This document shows positions 1-8,515 of a stretch of 64,000 bases of DNA, piece after piece (within the stretch, counting starts at the first letter, position 1; the number at the start of each line of letters is the position of its first letter). Source of the DNA: Saccharicrinis sp963675435 (GTDB lineage Bacteria; Bacteroidota; Bacteroidia; Bacteroidales; Marinilabiliaceae). The translations under genes were made by a program, and so were the position numbers. The stretch spans positions 1,860,001-1,924,000 of the forward strand of contig OY776216.1 in the NCBI GenBank assembly GCA_963675435.1, given 5' to 3'. The notes below the pieces were generated by a model, which saw only the letters and a list, made by a program, of their open reading frames with translations, was not told the DNA's origin and ran no database searches.

Positions 1-2
1 AT

Positions 3-260
3 CTATCTCCTAAAATAGATGATGGTACTTATCAAATCAGATTTTTATCAAAATATGTTAAGCCTTTTTCTTTTGTGTTTTATAATAAAGATGGCGTTTT
101 AAATATATACTGTTTGGATATGCATATTAGAATATTTTGCGATGTGAATGGGGTTGATTTGGAAGCATTAATTCATGAAATAATTAATAAAAGTCAGAAG
201 CCGGAAGAATGGAGCTGGAAGTTAGAAGAATCACCTACCAACTTCCCTTTTCCAAGTTAA
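3..260 (+). CDS. C-terminal part of an unrecognised protein, cut by the window start
   Basis: The frame is open from base 3 with no start needed, so this is the 3' end of a gene that begins before the window. The last 85 codons or so are visible. They contain a short beta-rich stretch and a helix with alternating acidic and hydrophobic residues. I do not recognise a family. The last 16 or so codons (EEWSWKLEE onward) lie inside the left copy of a direct repeat (211-342), so the C-terminus was probably replaced when the repeat arrived. A GTG at 75 exists but is internal to the longer frame. Being just upstream of vgrG, it may belong to the secretion island, but this is only position-based. Confidence 0.5.
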   Translation, partial: LSPKIDDGTYQIRFLSKYVKPFSFVFYNKDGVLNIYCLDMHIRIFCDVNGVDLEALIHEIINKSQKPEEWSWKLEESPTNFPFPS

Positions 261-342
261 AAAGCTAGAAGAAATATCACCCAACTTCCATCTTCTCTCT
301 TCCAACTCAATAATTATTAACCAGAAGTCTGAAATTGCAAGT
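211..342. repeat. Left copy of a direct repeat flanking the four-helix-bundle gene
   Basis: This stretch is nearly identical to 785-931. It shares GTTAGAAGAA, CCAACTTCC and AATAATTATTAACCAGAAGT in the same order. The right copy has one extra internal CTCTTCCAACTT-type unit. Purine-rich GAAGTTAGAAG and pyrimidine-rich CTTCCAACTTC segments could pair with each other, so each copy may fold as a hairpin. Confidence 0.85.
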
Positions 343-392
343 CAATGGAATTAGCTTCCCACTTCTAACTTCTATCTTATAGTATACAAAAC

Positions 393-764
393 ATGAAATT
401 TAAATTTGAGGATTTAATTATATGGCAAAGAGCAATGACTTTTGGTGAAGAAATTTTTTCTCAAACCCAAAAATTTCCAAAAGATGAATTGTATGGTCTG
501 ACTTCTCAAATAAGAAGAGCTGGAGATTCAATTGCACTTAATATTTCGGAAGGAGCTATTGAACAAACGGGTTCAGAGTTTGGTCGTTTTATGAGTTACG
601 CTATCAGGTCTTTAGCAGAAGTTGTAACATGTTTATATAAAGCATTAAATAGAGAATATATCAATAAAGAGGATTTTGAAAAATTATATGAAGATGCATT
701 TAATCTTATGAATATGATGATCGCATTCAGGAAAAAAGTGAAAGGGACTGGAAGCAGGAAGTAA
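393..764 (+). CDS. Four-helix-bundle protein (23S-IVS / S23-like, TIGR02436)
   Basis: This 123-residue protein starts with the family signature KFEDLIIWQRAM and continues with SQIRRAGDSIALNISEGA and the SYAIRSLAEVVTCLYKA helix. It is the small four-helix-bundle family found in 23S rRNA intervening sequences and related to the accessory protein of diversity-generating retroelements. Its function in isolated loci is unknown. The length is normal. The last few codons (TGSRK) run into GAAGCAGGAAG repeat sequence, as does the gene before it. It sits exactly between two copies of a ~130-bp direct repeat, so gene and repeat probably form one unit. I am sure of the family and unsure of the role. Confidence 0.9.
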   Translation: MKFKFEDLIIWQRAMTFGEEIFSQTQKFPKDELYGLTSQIRRAGDSIALNISEGAIEQTGSEFGRFMSYAIRSLAEVVTCLYKALNREYINKEDFEKLYEDAFNLMNMMIAFRKKVKGTGSRK

Positions 765-784
765 GGAGCTAGAAGCTGAAAGTA

Positions 785-931
785 AGGAGTTAGAAGTTAG
801 AAGAATTACCTGCCAACTTCTCTCTTCCAACTTCTCTCTTCCAACTTAAAAAGCTAGAAGAAATATCATCCAACTTCCATCTTCTCTCTTCCAACTCAAT
901 AATTATTAACCAGAAGTCTGAAATTGCAAGT
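785..931. repeat. Right copy of the direct repeat flanking the four-helix-bundle gene
   Basis: Matches 211-342 from GGAG through AAATTGCAAGT, with a duplicated CTTCTCTCTTCCAA unit inside. After it, further CTTCCAACTT words continue to base 975, right up to the vgrG start codon. Confidence 0.85.
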
Positions 932-982
932 TATGGAAATCAACTTCCATCTTCCAACTTCACTCTTCCAACTTATCAAACT

Positions 983-2806
983 ATGGCGTTACAAACTATA
1001 ATAACTGTTGCTATTGACGGACAGGAATATCAGAATATTAATAATTTTTATTTATCACAGAGTATCTTAAATCACCATCATTTTTCCGTTGGTTTATTAT
1101 ATAATCATTTTGAAGAAGATGGTTCAACTATTATCTCAAAAAGTCAGGAATTAATTGGTCAAACTGTAGATATTACAATTTGTAATTATGATGATAATAC
1201 ACCTATGGGAGAAGGATTTTTTACTGGTATTATTACAGAAACTGAGGCTGATAAATCGCAAGATAGCTTTTCTGGTGATTTTATAACCATTAAGGGGTAT
1301 AGTCCAACAATACTAATGGATAATGGACCTCATTGCAATACCTTTGAAAAAAAGACTTTAACCGATATTGTAACTGCTGTTTCTGGCGATTATGGTGTTG
1401 CAATTAAAACTACACCATTAAGTTCGGATACTCTTGAATACACCGTTCAGTATAATCAAAGTAGTTTTGAGTTTATAAAACATCTGGCCATAAAATATGG
1501 TGAATGGATGTATTATGATGGACAAGCAACTTATTTTGGAACCAATAGTGGCGATGAGATAACGCTTAGTTATGGTGTTGAATTAACCGATTTTAATTTG
1601 CGCTTAATGGCACAGCCTAAACTGGCTGAGTATGTAACCAATGATTATTATACAGATAAATTAAGCCAGCAAAAACTAGCTAATGGAACAGCTTTACCCG
1701 ATTATTATAATTTTATGGCTGGTAAATCGGAAAAGCTATATATTCAACAACCTTCATCATCGTACCTGCAACACAGTGCCGATGGTAGTCAGGATGCCAA
1801 TTTAAAAGCAGCGATAGGGACACAGGCCGAAGGAAAAGTGGCTGACATGGTTTTATTGTCGGGAACCTCTCGTAATTCAGGTATTAAAATTGGATCCATG
1901 GTGTCTATAGTTCATCAAACCCTTGGTCAGGAAGTTGAATATGGTAAATATCTGGTTGTAAGTGTTAAGCATTTTGCAAGTGAATCAGGCGATTATCAAA
2001 ATCATTTCGAAGCCATTCCCGAAGGAGCAGTAAATCCTCCATATACCAATATTCATGTGCAAAATAACTGCTCATCACAACGTGCTATTGTGATGGAGAA
2101 TGCCGATCCCGAAACATTAGGTCGCATCCGTGTTCAGTTTCCTTGGCAAACAAGCACTTACTCTCCCTGGATACGCATTGCACAACCGCATAGTGGAGCC
2201 AATAAAGGTTTTCATTTTATACCCGAATTAGGCGAAGAGGTAATGGTAGGTTTTGAGGGCAATAATGTAGAAATGCCTTTTGTTTTGGGAAGTTTATATA
2301 ATGGCTCGGGTAAAGTTGATGAATTTACTACCGATACCAATGATGCTAAAGTAATCCGGACCCGTAGCGGACATACCATTGAGCTGAATGATAAGGACGG
2401 TGAGGAAAAAATAAACATCTACGATAACGAAGGCAGTATTATCACCTTCGATACCGCCAATAAATCACTAATCATCAATTCGGCCGAAAATATTGATATC
2501 GCAGCCAAAAATATCAATATCTCAGCAGAAGAAAATATTGTTATTGGTGCAAAAGCCAATATTGATATAGCTGCAGAAGGTGATTTAAATGAGCAGGCCA
2601 AAGGTAATATTGCTTTGCAAAGTGATGGGGATACAACTGTTAGTAGTAAAGGTGAATTGGCAATGGAAGCAACTTCAGATGCAACAATAAGTGGAATGAA
2701 TGCGGTGTTTGAAGGTTCTGTGAAAGCAGAATTAAATGGAGCCCAAACAAAAGTAACGGGAAGTGCAATGACAGAAGTGTCAGGAGCTATAGTTAAAGTA
2801 AATTAA
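983..2806 (+). CDS. vgrG: Type VI secretion tip protein VgrG
   Basis: This 607-residue protein has the VgrG plan: an N-terminal gp27-like part (about residues 1-350), a gp5 OB-fold near residues 365-445 (LGRIRVQFPWQ, SPWIRIAQPHSG, FIPELGEEVMVGFEGN), then a C-terminal needle of short repeats (NIDIAAKNINISAEENIVIG and following) typical of a triple-stranded beta-helix. In the assembled machine a VgrG trimer sits on the Hcp tube and carries effectors. The protein has no enzymatic C-terminal extension, so cargo is expected from neighbouring genes: the PAAR tip and lipase follow on the same strand. The upstream 50 bases are CTTCCAACTT repeat with no ribosome binding site, normal for this phylum. 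Confidence 0.95.
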   Translation: MALQTIITVAIDGQEYQNINNFYLSQSILNHHHFSVGLLYNHFEEDGSTIISKSQELIGQTVDITICNYDDNTPMGEGFFTGIITETEADKSQDSFSGDFITIKGYSPTILMDNGPHCNTFEKKTLTDIVTAVSGDYGVAIKTTPLSSDTLEYTVQYNQSSFEFIKHLAIKYGEWMYYDGQATYFGTNSGDEITLSYGVELTDFNLRLMAQPKLAEYVTNDYYTDKLSQQKLANGTALPDYYNFMAGKSEKLYIQQPSSSYLQHSADGSQDANLKAAIGTQAEGKVADMVLLSGTSRNSGIKIGSMVSIVHQTLGQEVEYGKYLVVSVKHFASESGDYQNHFEAIPEGAVNPPYTNIHVQNNCSSQRAIVMENADPETLGRIRVQFPWQTSTYSPWIRIAQPHSGANKGFHFIPELGEEVMVGFEGNNVEMPFVLGSLYNGSGKVDEFTTDTNDAKVIRTRSGHTIELNDKDGEEKINIYDNEGSIITFDTANKSLIINSAENIDIAAKNINISAEENIVIGAKANIDIAAEGDLNEQAKGNIALQSDGDTTVSSKGELAMEATSDATISGMNAVFEGSVKAELNGAQTKVTGSAMTEVSGAIVKVN

Positions 2807-2858
2807 GTTTGAAGTAGGAATCATGAAGAATAACATTGTGCATTATAAGCTTTTTGTT

Positions 2859-2926
2859 GCTTCAAGCTCCCGTCTTCTAACTTCAAACTTCTAACTTCTA
2901 ACTTCTAACTTCAAACTTCTAACTTA
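2859..2926. repeat. AACTTC/CTTCTAA heptamer array between vgrG and the DUF4469 gene
   Basis: A run of CTTCTAACTTC and CTTCAAACTTC words, about eight 7-base units long, follows vgrG. The same words occur at 211-342, 785-975 and 3845-3875, always between genes of the secretion island. Confidence 0.8.
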
Positions 2927-2965
2927 CATATTTATATAATTAATAACCTTTAAAATCAAAGTCTT

Positions 2966-3670
2966 ATGTTAAAGTATGGATTATTTAAAAATCATTTAAC
3001 TCCAGATCCTGACGATTATGTTGCCATACCTCAGGATGTGCAAAGTAAAACAGAAGAAGATATTTTATTAGAAATGGTCGTTCCGGGAGGGGTAACTACA
3101 ACACAAGCTCAGGCTGTATTTACAGCTCGAAGAGAGGCAATTGCCAAATTACTAAAACAAGGTTTTGCTGTACAAACCGATTACTCCGAACTTAAACCAG
3201 GTATTAAAGGAGTATTTAATAGCGATGAGGAGAGTTTTACAGCAGGTAAGCATTCTGTCGCTATAACCTCGTCGTCGCGCAAGGTGTTAAAAGAAATAGC
3301 AAATGATATTAAAGTAGAAAAAGTTGGTGTAGTGGAGCGTAGTCCTATCGTTATGAAATATACCGACACAGCCACGCAACGCGAAAATGAAATTATTACA
3401 CCAGGTATGGTTGGCGAGCTAAAAGGAGGTTTTCTTAAATGCGATATCACTGACGAAACACAAGGTGTATTTATTATTTTACCCGATAATACAGAGGTGA
3501 GATGCACCAATTATTTACATAATACAGCATCAAAACTTATGTTTTACATACCTAATACTCTGACTGCAAATGACGAGGTTAGTATTGAAGTAAGAAACAA
3601 TTTAGCAGGCAGTACCAAAGAAAACAGGGTAGGTAAATTTGCCGCTAACTTAACCGTTCAAGTAAACTAG
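2966..3670 (+). CDS. HU/IHF-like DUF4469-type protein
   Basis: This 234-residue protein resembles the Bacteroidetes family with an N-terminal IHF/HU-like fold (Bvu_2165 type) and a C-terminal DUF4469 beta domain. Residues 1-125 hold LKYGLFKNHLTPDPDDYVA and a helix-strand pattern; residues 140-234 (EIITPGMVGELKGGFLKCDI to the end) look like a beta sandwich. These proteins are widespread and poorly characterised. The position between the spike gene and the PAAR gene, on the same strand, suggests a link to secretion (adaptor or structural cargo), but that is inference. Two strong hairpins follow at 3687-3783, so it may be transcribed separately from the PAAR-effector block. I am fairly sure of the family, not of the role. 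Confidence 0.75.
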   Translation: MLKYGLFKNHLTPDPDDYVAIPQDVQSKTEEDILLEMVVPGGVTTTQAQAVFTARREAIAKLLKQGFAVQTDYSELKPGIKGVFNSDEESFTAGKHSVAITSSSRKVLKEIANDIKVEKVGVVERSPIVMKYTDTATQRENEIITPGMVGELKGGFLKCDITDETQGVFIILPDNTEVRCTNYLHNTASKLMFYIPNTLTANDEVSIEVRNNLAGSTKENRVGKFAANLTVQVN

Positions 3671-3686
3671 TAACATTAAAAAGTAC

Positions 3687-3724
3687 AATGCAGTAAGGCA
3701 ATACAATAAAACCTTACTGCATTT
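3687..3724 (+). terminator. Perfect 12-bp hairpin after the DUF4469 gene
   Basis: AATGCAGTAAGG and CCTTACTGCATT form a perfect 12-bp stem with a 14-base loop, followed by TTAATAT. It is probably a transcription terminator, although the U-run is short. Confidence 0.65.
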
Positions 3725-3738
3725 TAATATAAACTAAG

Positions 3739-3783
3739 TAAGGCTACACTTCATCCTCTTGCTTAGTATAAAGTGTAGCCTTA
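3739..3783. other. Second perfect 13-bp hairpin in the same gap
   Basis: TAAGGCTACACTT pairs with AAGTGTAGCCTTA across a 19-base loop. It lies 14 bases after the first hairpin. It lacks a clear U-run, so it could be half of a double terminator or an RNA-stability element. The rest of the gap (3790-3918) holds CTTC-type repeat words and the PAAR gene leader. Confidence 0.55.
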
Positions 3784-3918
3784 TTGAGTAAAGAGTTAAG
3801 CCTTATTGGAGGTAGAGTCAAAAGCTTGTAGTAGGAAGTCAGAAGAGGAGGTACTCCCAATTTCAAACTCCTAACTTCACATTTAATACCATTAACTAAT
3901 TAACTAAACAAAAAAAAT

Positions 3919-4647
3919 ATGCCAGGACCAGCAGCAACATTAACTAGTATGCATGTATGCCCGATGGTAACAGGATATGTGCCACATGTTGGAGGCCCGG
4001 TTACAGGCCCGGGGGTACCAACCGTTTTAATAGGAGGAAAACCAGCCGCAGTAATGGGGGATATGTGTACCTGTGTAGGACCGCCCGATACCATTGTGCA
4101 AGGTGAAGCGACTGTGCTTATTGGTGGAAAACCAGCAGCAACCATGGGAAGTATGACTGCACATGGGGGCTCTATAACCGTTGGTGAGCCAACAGTACTA
4201 ATAGGTACAGGAGCCGGTGCTGCAACAGCAATATCTCCTGTATCTAAAATTCCATTCCCAAAAATTAATACACTACAAAAGTTTAAGGCTTCGGTAGTTG
4301 GTAAAGCTGCTGATTTAAAAGAGGCAATTGCTAATCAGGAACAAATTAAGAAAGAAGCAGAGGAGCAGGAGCCCAAGCCTGTAATATTAAAGGCCGAGTT
4401 TTTTAAAGAAGAAACAAATGAAGTATTGTCAGAAACAGATATGGTAAGAGTAGTGAAAATGAGAGTTTTTACTGAAAATATCTCAAATGGAGATAGTGTT
4501 ACCATTAATCTACGAAGAATAAAAATAAAAAATAAAGAAGGAAAAAGGCAGGAAGATGAAGAGGTGATTACTTTAAGTGGAACAGTAAATGATGATGTTG
4601 CAATAGTTGAATATGAAGTGCCTGATTATACTAATAAGAACGAATAA
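3919..4647 (+). CDS. PAAR-domain tip protein with C-terminal beta extension
   Basis: Residues 1-95 form a PAAR-like spike cone: GGPVTGPG, two TVLIGGKPAA repeats and a third TVLIGTG, with histidines and cysteines (His12, Cys14, DMCTCVG, MTAHGG) suited to tip metal binding. It would cap the VgrG trimer. Residues 110-150 are a charged helical linker (KEAIANQEQIKKEAEEQEPK). Residues 152-242 look like a beta-sandwich domain (VILKAEFFKEE, VRVVKMRVFTENI, ITLSGTVNDDVAIVEYEVPD). No catalytic motif is visible in the extension, so it is more likely a docking domain for the lipase encoded 11 bases downstream. PAAR call is firm; docking is inference. Confidence 0.9.
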   Translation: MPGPAATLTSMHVCPMVTGYVPHVGGPVTGPGVPTVLIGGKPAAVMGDMCTCVGPPDTIVQGEATVLIGGKPAATMGSMTAHGGSITVGEPTVLIGTGAGAATAISPVSKIPFPKINTLQKFKASVVGKAADLKEAIANQEQIKKEAEEQEPKPVILKAEFFKEETNEVLSETDMVRVVKMRVFTENISNGDSVTINLRRIKIKNKEGKRQEDEEVITLSGTVNDDVAIVEYEVPDYTNKNE

Positions 4648-4658
4648 ATTAGTTAAGT

Positions 4659-6401
4659 ATGGGAAATGAAGAATATGGAAATTTCGAATTTGAAGCTAGT
4701 TATCAGGATAATAATATAACTAGTAATCAAGTTAAAATTATAGAAGAGAAAGATGCGGTTAATATAAGAGTAAGTATCTTCTTTGACGGTACAAATAACA
4801 ATAAGTTCAATACTGAGGGAAGGTTAGAGTTTTTTAATATGGTTCATGGTAGACCTTATAATGCAACTGCTGCCGCTGCTTATGAAGCTCGTGTGCGTAG
4901 TGGTAAATCCGGACTACAAAAAGACGATAGTTACTCTAATGATTACTCGAATGTGGCACGTTTATTTAAATATTATGAGGAAGATTCATCAAATATAGAA
5001 GAACGCACCGGATGTATTTATGTTGAAGGGATAGGAACTACAACAAGTGAAGGAGACCAAGGTATTACTTACGGTGATGATAATAAAATAGGAGGAGGTT
5101 TAGGTGCTGGCAGTACAGGTATTCCTGAAAAAGTAAAAAAAGGATGTGAAGAGCTGGCTAAAAAAATTAAATTATTGGTAGACAAAGATGATCTCAATCT
5201 TTTAAAACTTGATGTTTTTGGTTTTAGTCGTGGGGCAGCCGCAGCGCGTCATTTTCTTTATGAAATTTCAAAAGATAAAGTAGCGGCTCATACCGAAAGT
5301 TTTGTTAGTACCGGAGGAGTTCAAATTATTAATATTCCAGAACAGCCGGCTAGGGGTGCATTAGGTAAGGCACTTATAGAGCAATCTTTAATATTTGAAG
5401 GTGAGATTCATATTCAGTTTGCAGGATTGTTTGATACAGTACCTTCATATTTAGCACTGAGAGATGGCGGAACTCAGCTTTTGCATTTGGATGCAGTAAA
5501 AAGAGCAGATGATGTTTTACATTTAACAGCAATGGATGAACGCCGGGCTAATTTTGGTTTGGCGGATGTTATTAGCAGCAAAGGAGTAAAATACGAAAAA
5601 GCACTACCTGGAGTTCATAGTGATATTGGAGGAGGGTATAATCCTGTTGATTTCGAAGAAGATAAGGTTGTTTATGCTGGTAGTTATTATGGTATGAAAG
5701 ATGAAATTGCCTATTTAATAGAAGAAGGATGGTATTGGAGTGAAAAACAATTGGAGTGTCACTTTGGAATTATAGGTACAGTAACTAAAGGTGGTATACT
5801 AAATCCTCAAGGTTATATTAAAACTGTAGGCAAAAAGAAAGTGCAAAATCAATATTGCTATATTCCTCTTTTTATAATGAGGGATAAAGCAAAAAATTAT
5901 CCGAATAAGATTAAATTTTATCCAGATATTGATAAAGTGTATAAAATTCCAGAAGAACTTAGTTATACCAATCAACGCCTGCGCAACTATGTTTTTAAAA
6001 ATGGAGAACCAATGAGGTTTTACACAAGAAGTGAATTGGATAAGGAAATAAAATGGATAGAATTGAAGGCGGGAGGATTTGATAAATTTGATGAATCATA
6101 TATTGCACAACCCATGTCAACCAAAGTGAGTCAAACTACTGCAATTAATAAAGAAATGGTGATTTCAGACAAGGACTCAACGTTGGATTCAAAGCATGAA
6201 ATAAGTGCATCTGATTATCCTAATCATCCCGATCTGCAGCGTAAAATATATGATCATCAAACATTAAAGTGGTTACGAGCTACATATTTTCATACCTCTC
6301 ATGATTGTAGTACTTTAAAAGCAGGTACAGGTATTCCTTATTTTGATCCTTATAAATCCAGTATTCGAACAAAACCATCGCGTAAAATAATACATAGTTG
6401 A
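4659..6401 (+). CDS. T6SS lipase effector, DUF2235 (Tle1-type alpha/beta hydrolase)
   Basis: The 580-residue protein has the DUF2235 core: an entry motif SIFFDGTNNN near residue 50, the nucleophile elbow GFSRGAAAAR with Ser190, an acid in GLFDTV (Asp259) and the histidine motif GVHSDIGGGY (His320). Proteins of this fold in T6SS loci are Tle1-type phospholipases that attack target-cell membranes. The C-terminal 180 residues (after the KIPEELSYTNQRLRNYVF segment) recur almost alone in the remnant at 11743-12516, so this is a separable module. There is no signal peptide, as expected for cargo. It lies between the PAAR gene and the DUF2931 lipoproteins, the usual effector-immunity order. Substrate is inferred from the family. 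Confidence 0.88.
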   Translation: MGNEEYGNFEFEASYQDNNITSNQVKIIEEKDAVNIRVSIFFDGTNNNKFNTEGRLEFFNMVHGRPYNATAAAAYEARVRSGKSGLQKDDSYSNDYSNVARLFKYYEEDSSNIEERTGCIYVEGIGTTTSEGDQGITYGDDNKIGGGLGAGSTGIPEKVKKGCEELAKKIKLLVDKDDLNLLKLDVFGFSRGAAAARHFLYEISKDKVAAHTESFVSTGGVQIINIPEQPARGALGKALIEQSLIFEGEIHIQFAGLFDTVPSYLALRDGGTQLLHLDAVKRADDVLHLTAMDERRANFGLADVISSKGVKYEKALPGVHSDIGGGYNPVDFEEDKVVYAGSYYGMKDEIAYLIEEGWYWSEKQLECHFGIIGTVTKGGILNPQGYIKTVGKKKVQNQYCYIPLFIMRDKAKNYPNKIKFYPDIDKVYKIPEELSYTNQRLRNYVFKNGEPMRFYTRSELDKEIKWIELKAGGFDKFDESYIAQPMSTKVSQTTAINKEMVISDKDSTLDSKHEISASDYPNHPDLQRKIYDHQTLKWLRATYFHTSHDCSTLKAGTGIPYFDPYKSSIRTKPSRKIIHS

Positions 6402-6413
6402 TAAAATATCATA

Positions 6414-7460
6414 ATGAAAAATATTTCGAAAAACTTAATTTGTATACTAATGGCAATTCATTTATTCTCCTGTACCTCCGGTCAAAAACGAAATAAAGAA
6501 ACACTTAAAATAGAATGGCGCCCGGGTATTAATGCCCCTCGATATTATCCGATTACACCTGTATTTGGCTCCTTTTCAGCAGAAGGAAAAATGTGTGGTA
6601 TAGCTACTGGAGGCAGACGAAATGGCGGTTGGGGCCTTGGTGGTATGGAAATGTCTACAGGATATTTTGTGCCGGATCGAATAGAGATAGGATGGTTTTC
6701 TTATGCAGAGGATAAATTTTTTAGGGGAGATTTTAAGCTTCCTGCAGATACTATACGAGCATTGTTTAAACAAGGATATGTAGATAAAAATGGGAAGAAA
6801 TTTGGCTATGATGGATTAATAGTAAATGTATATCCCAAAGGAGGCGTTGCTTTGTGGATGTATGTATCGGGTACACGAACCGTTGAAATAGGTCATTTTC
6901 AGGGCGAGGAAATGGATTACGATTGGAAGAGTATGTTTCCGGATATGACAGATACAAGATCAGAGTTTAATACATTTGTTTTAGGAAGCATTGATGGAGC
7001 CAATGAATACATTGCTCAATATGGCATAAACCCTGAACCTTTTAAGTCAGTATACAGGCAGCGCTATAATTATACCATAGAAATTGATAGTGTATCGCAT
7101 GAAGATATAGTGTTTTTAAAAGCTGATTTCTTTAATGGAGAAAAGGATGTGATGGAAGGGAAAGAATTGGATGATAACTATTTTAAGACAAAGGCTGTAC
7201 CTAATTATATTTATTTTAGATGGATAAAGGGTGGAGTTGTTTATTTTGCGAAGATTCATCTGGAAGGAGCTTATGAAATGTTCAACGTGTTTGAAGAAAT
7301 GCATAAAGATTGCCCCGATGAACCTTACGTATTGTATTTAAAACCTGATTTTACCACCAGGAAATTAACTGCCTCCTTACAAAGTCAAACAAAAGAAATA
7401 GAGATTAAACAATTTGGTAAAATAGGGAAGTCAGCCAATCAGAGAGCAGTAAAACAGTAG
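6414..7460 (+). CDS. DUF2931 lipoprotein, array copy 1 (presumed lipase immunity)
   Basis: A 348-residue lipoprotein: N-terminal signal peptide ending in the lipobox LFSC with Cys20, then a DUF2931-type domain with WRPGINAPRYYP, GGWGLGGMEMSTG, WFSYAEDKFFRG, LIVNVYPKGGVALWM and WKSMFPD. DUF2931 lipoproteins are commonly found beside DUF2235 lipases and are regarded as periplasmic immunity proteins; the start 12 bases after the effector fits that. Its signal peptide (MKNISKNLICILMAIHLFSC) differs from copies 2-5, marking the array's founder end. Family sure, immunity role likely. Confidence 0.85.
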   Translation: MKNISKNLICILMAIHLFSCTSGQKRNKETLKIEWRPGINAPRYYPITPVFGSFSAEGKMCGIATGGRRNGGWGLGGMEMSTGYFVPDRIEIGWFSYAEDKFFRGDFKLPADTIRALFKQGYVDKNGKKFGYDGLIVNVYPKGGVALWMYVSGTRTVEIGHFQGEEMDYDWKSMFPDMTDTRSEFNTFVLGSIDGANEYIAQYGINPEPFKSVYRQRYNYTIEIDSVSHEDIVFLKADFFNGEKDVMEGKELDDNYFKTKAVPNYIYFRWIKGGVVYFAKIHLEGAYEMFNVFEEMHKDCPDEPYVLYLKPDFTTRKLTASLQSQTKEIEIKQFGKIGKSANQRAVKQ

Positions 7461-7464
7461 TTTT

Positions 7465-8511
7465 ATGCGTATACTGGTCAATTATTTTTTAGTCATGTTA
7501 ATGGTAATTCATTTATTCTCATGTACGTCTGGTCAAAAACGAAATAAAGAAACACTTAAAATAGAGTGGCGCCCGGGTATTAATGCACCTCGATATTATC
7601 CGATTACACCTGTATTTGGCTCCTTTTCAGCTGAAGGAAAAATGTGTGGTATAGCAACAGGGGGGTGTCAATATGGCGGTTGGGGCCTTGGTGGTATGGA
7701 AATGTCTACAGGATATTTTGTACCGGATCGATTAGAGATAGGATGGTTTTCTTATGCAGAGGATAAATTTTTTAGGGGAGATTTTAAGCTTCCTGCAGAT
7801 ACTATACGAGCATTGTTTAAACAAGGATATGTAGATAAAAATGGGAAGAAATTTGGCTATGATGGATTAATCGTAAATGTATATCCCAAAGGAGGCGTTG
7901 CTTTGTGGATGTATGTATCGGGTACACGAACCGTTGAAATAGGCCATTTTAAGGGCGAGGAAATGGATTACGATTGGAAGAGTATGTTTCCGGATATGAC
8001 AGATACAAGATCAGAGTTTAATACATTTGTTTTAGGAAGCATTGATGGAGCCAATGAATACATTGCTCAATATGGCATAAACCCTGAACCTTTTAAGTCA
8101 GTATACAGGCAGCGCTATAATTATACCATAGAAATTGATAGTGTATCGCATGAAGATATAGTGTTTTTAAAAGCTGATTTCTTTAATGGAGAAAAGGATG
8201 TGATGGAAGGGAAAGAATTGGATGATAACTATTTTAAGACAAAGGCTGTACCTAATTATATTTATTTTAGATGGATAAAGGGTGGAGTTGTTTATTTTGC
8301 GAAGATTCATCTGGAAGGAGCTTATGAAATGTTCAACGTGTTTGAAGAAATGCATAAAGATTGCCCCGATGAACCTTACGTATTGTATTTAAAACCTGAT
8401 TTTACCACCAGGAAATTAACTGCCTCCTTACAAAGTCAAACAAAAGAAATAGAGATTAAACAATTTGGTAAAATAGGGAAGTCAGCCAATCAGAGAGCAG
8501 TAAAACAGTAG
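7465..8511 (+). CDS. DUF2931 lipoprotein, array copy 2
   Basis: A second 348-residue copy, starting exactly 1051 bases after copy 1 and only 4 bases after its stop. The signal peptide is MRILVNYFLVMLMVIHLFSC with lipobox Cys20. It matches copy 1 almost perfectly except for the signal peptide and a short surface segment (GGCQYGGWG instead of GGRRNGGWG) and scattered single changes (for example HFKGEE for HFQGEE). From about residue 170 to the end it is identical to copy 1 at protein level. It is probably co-transcribed with its neighbours. The introduced cysteine in GGC could be functionally relevant, but nothing else shows this. Confidence 0.85.
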   Translation: MRILVNYFLVMLMVIHLFSCTSGQKRNKETLKIEWRPGINAPRYYPITPVFGSFSAEGKMCGIATGGCQYGGWGLGGMEMSTGYFVPDRLEIGWFSYAEDKFFRGDFKLPADTIRALFKQGYVDKNGKKFGYDGLIVNVYPKGGVALWMYVSGTRTVEIGHFKGEEMDYDWKSMFPDMTDTRSEFNTFVLGSIDGANEYIAQYGINPEPFKSVYRQRYNYTIEIDSVSHEDIVFLKADFFNGEKDVMEGKELDDNYFKTKAVPNYIYFRWIKGGVVYFAKIHLEGAYEMFNVFEEMHKDCPDEPYVLYLKPDFTTRKLTASLQSQTKEIEIKQFGKIGKSANQRAVKQ

Positions 8512-8515
8512 TTTT

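Noticed and set aside
2859..2926. CRISPR or riboswitch in the AACTTC array
   Set aside because: Simple heptamer runs without spacers or conserved fold.
4659..6401. Complete T6SS locus
   Set aside because: Only spike, tip, effector and immunity parts are present; no Hcp, sheath, baseplate or ClpV genes are seen in the window.
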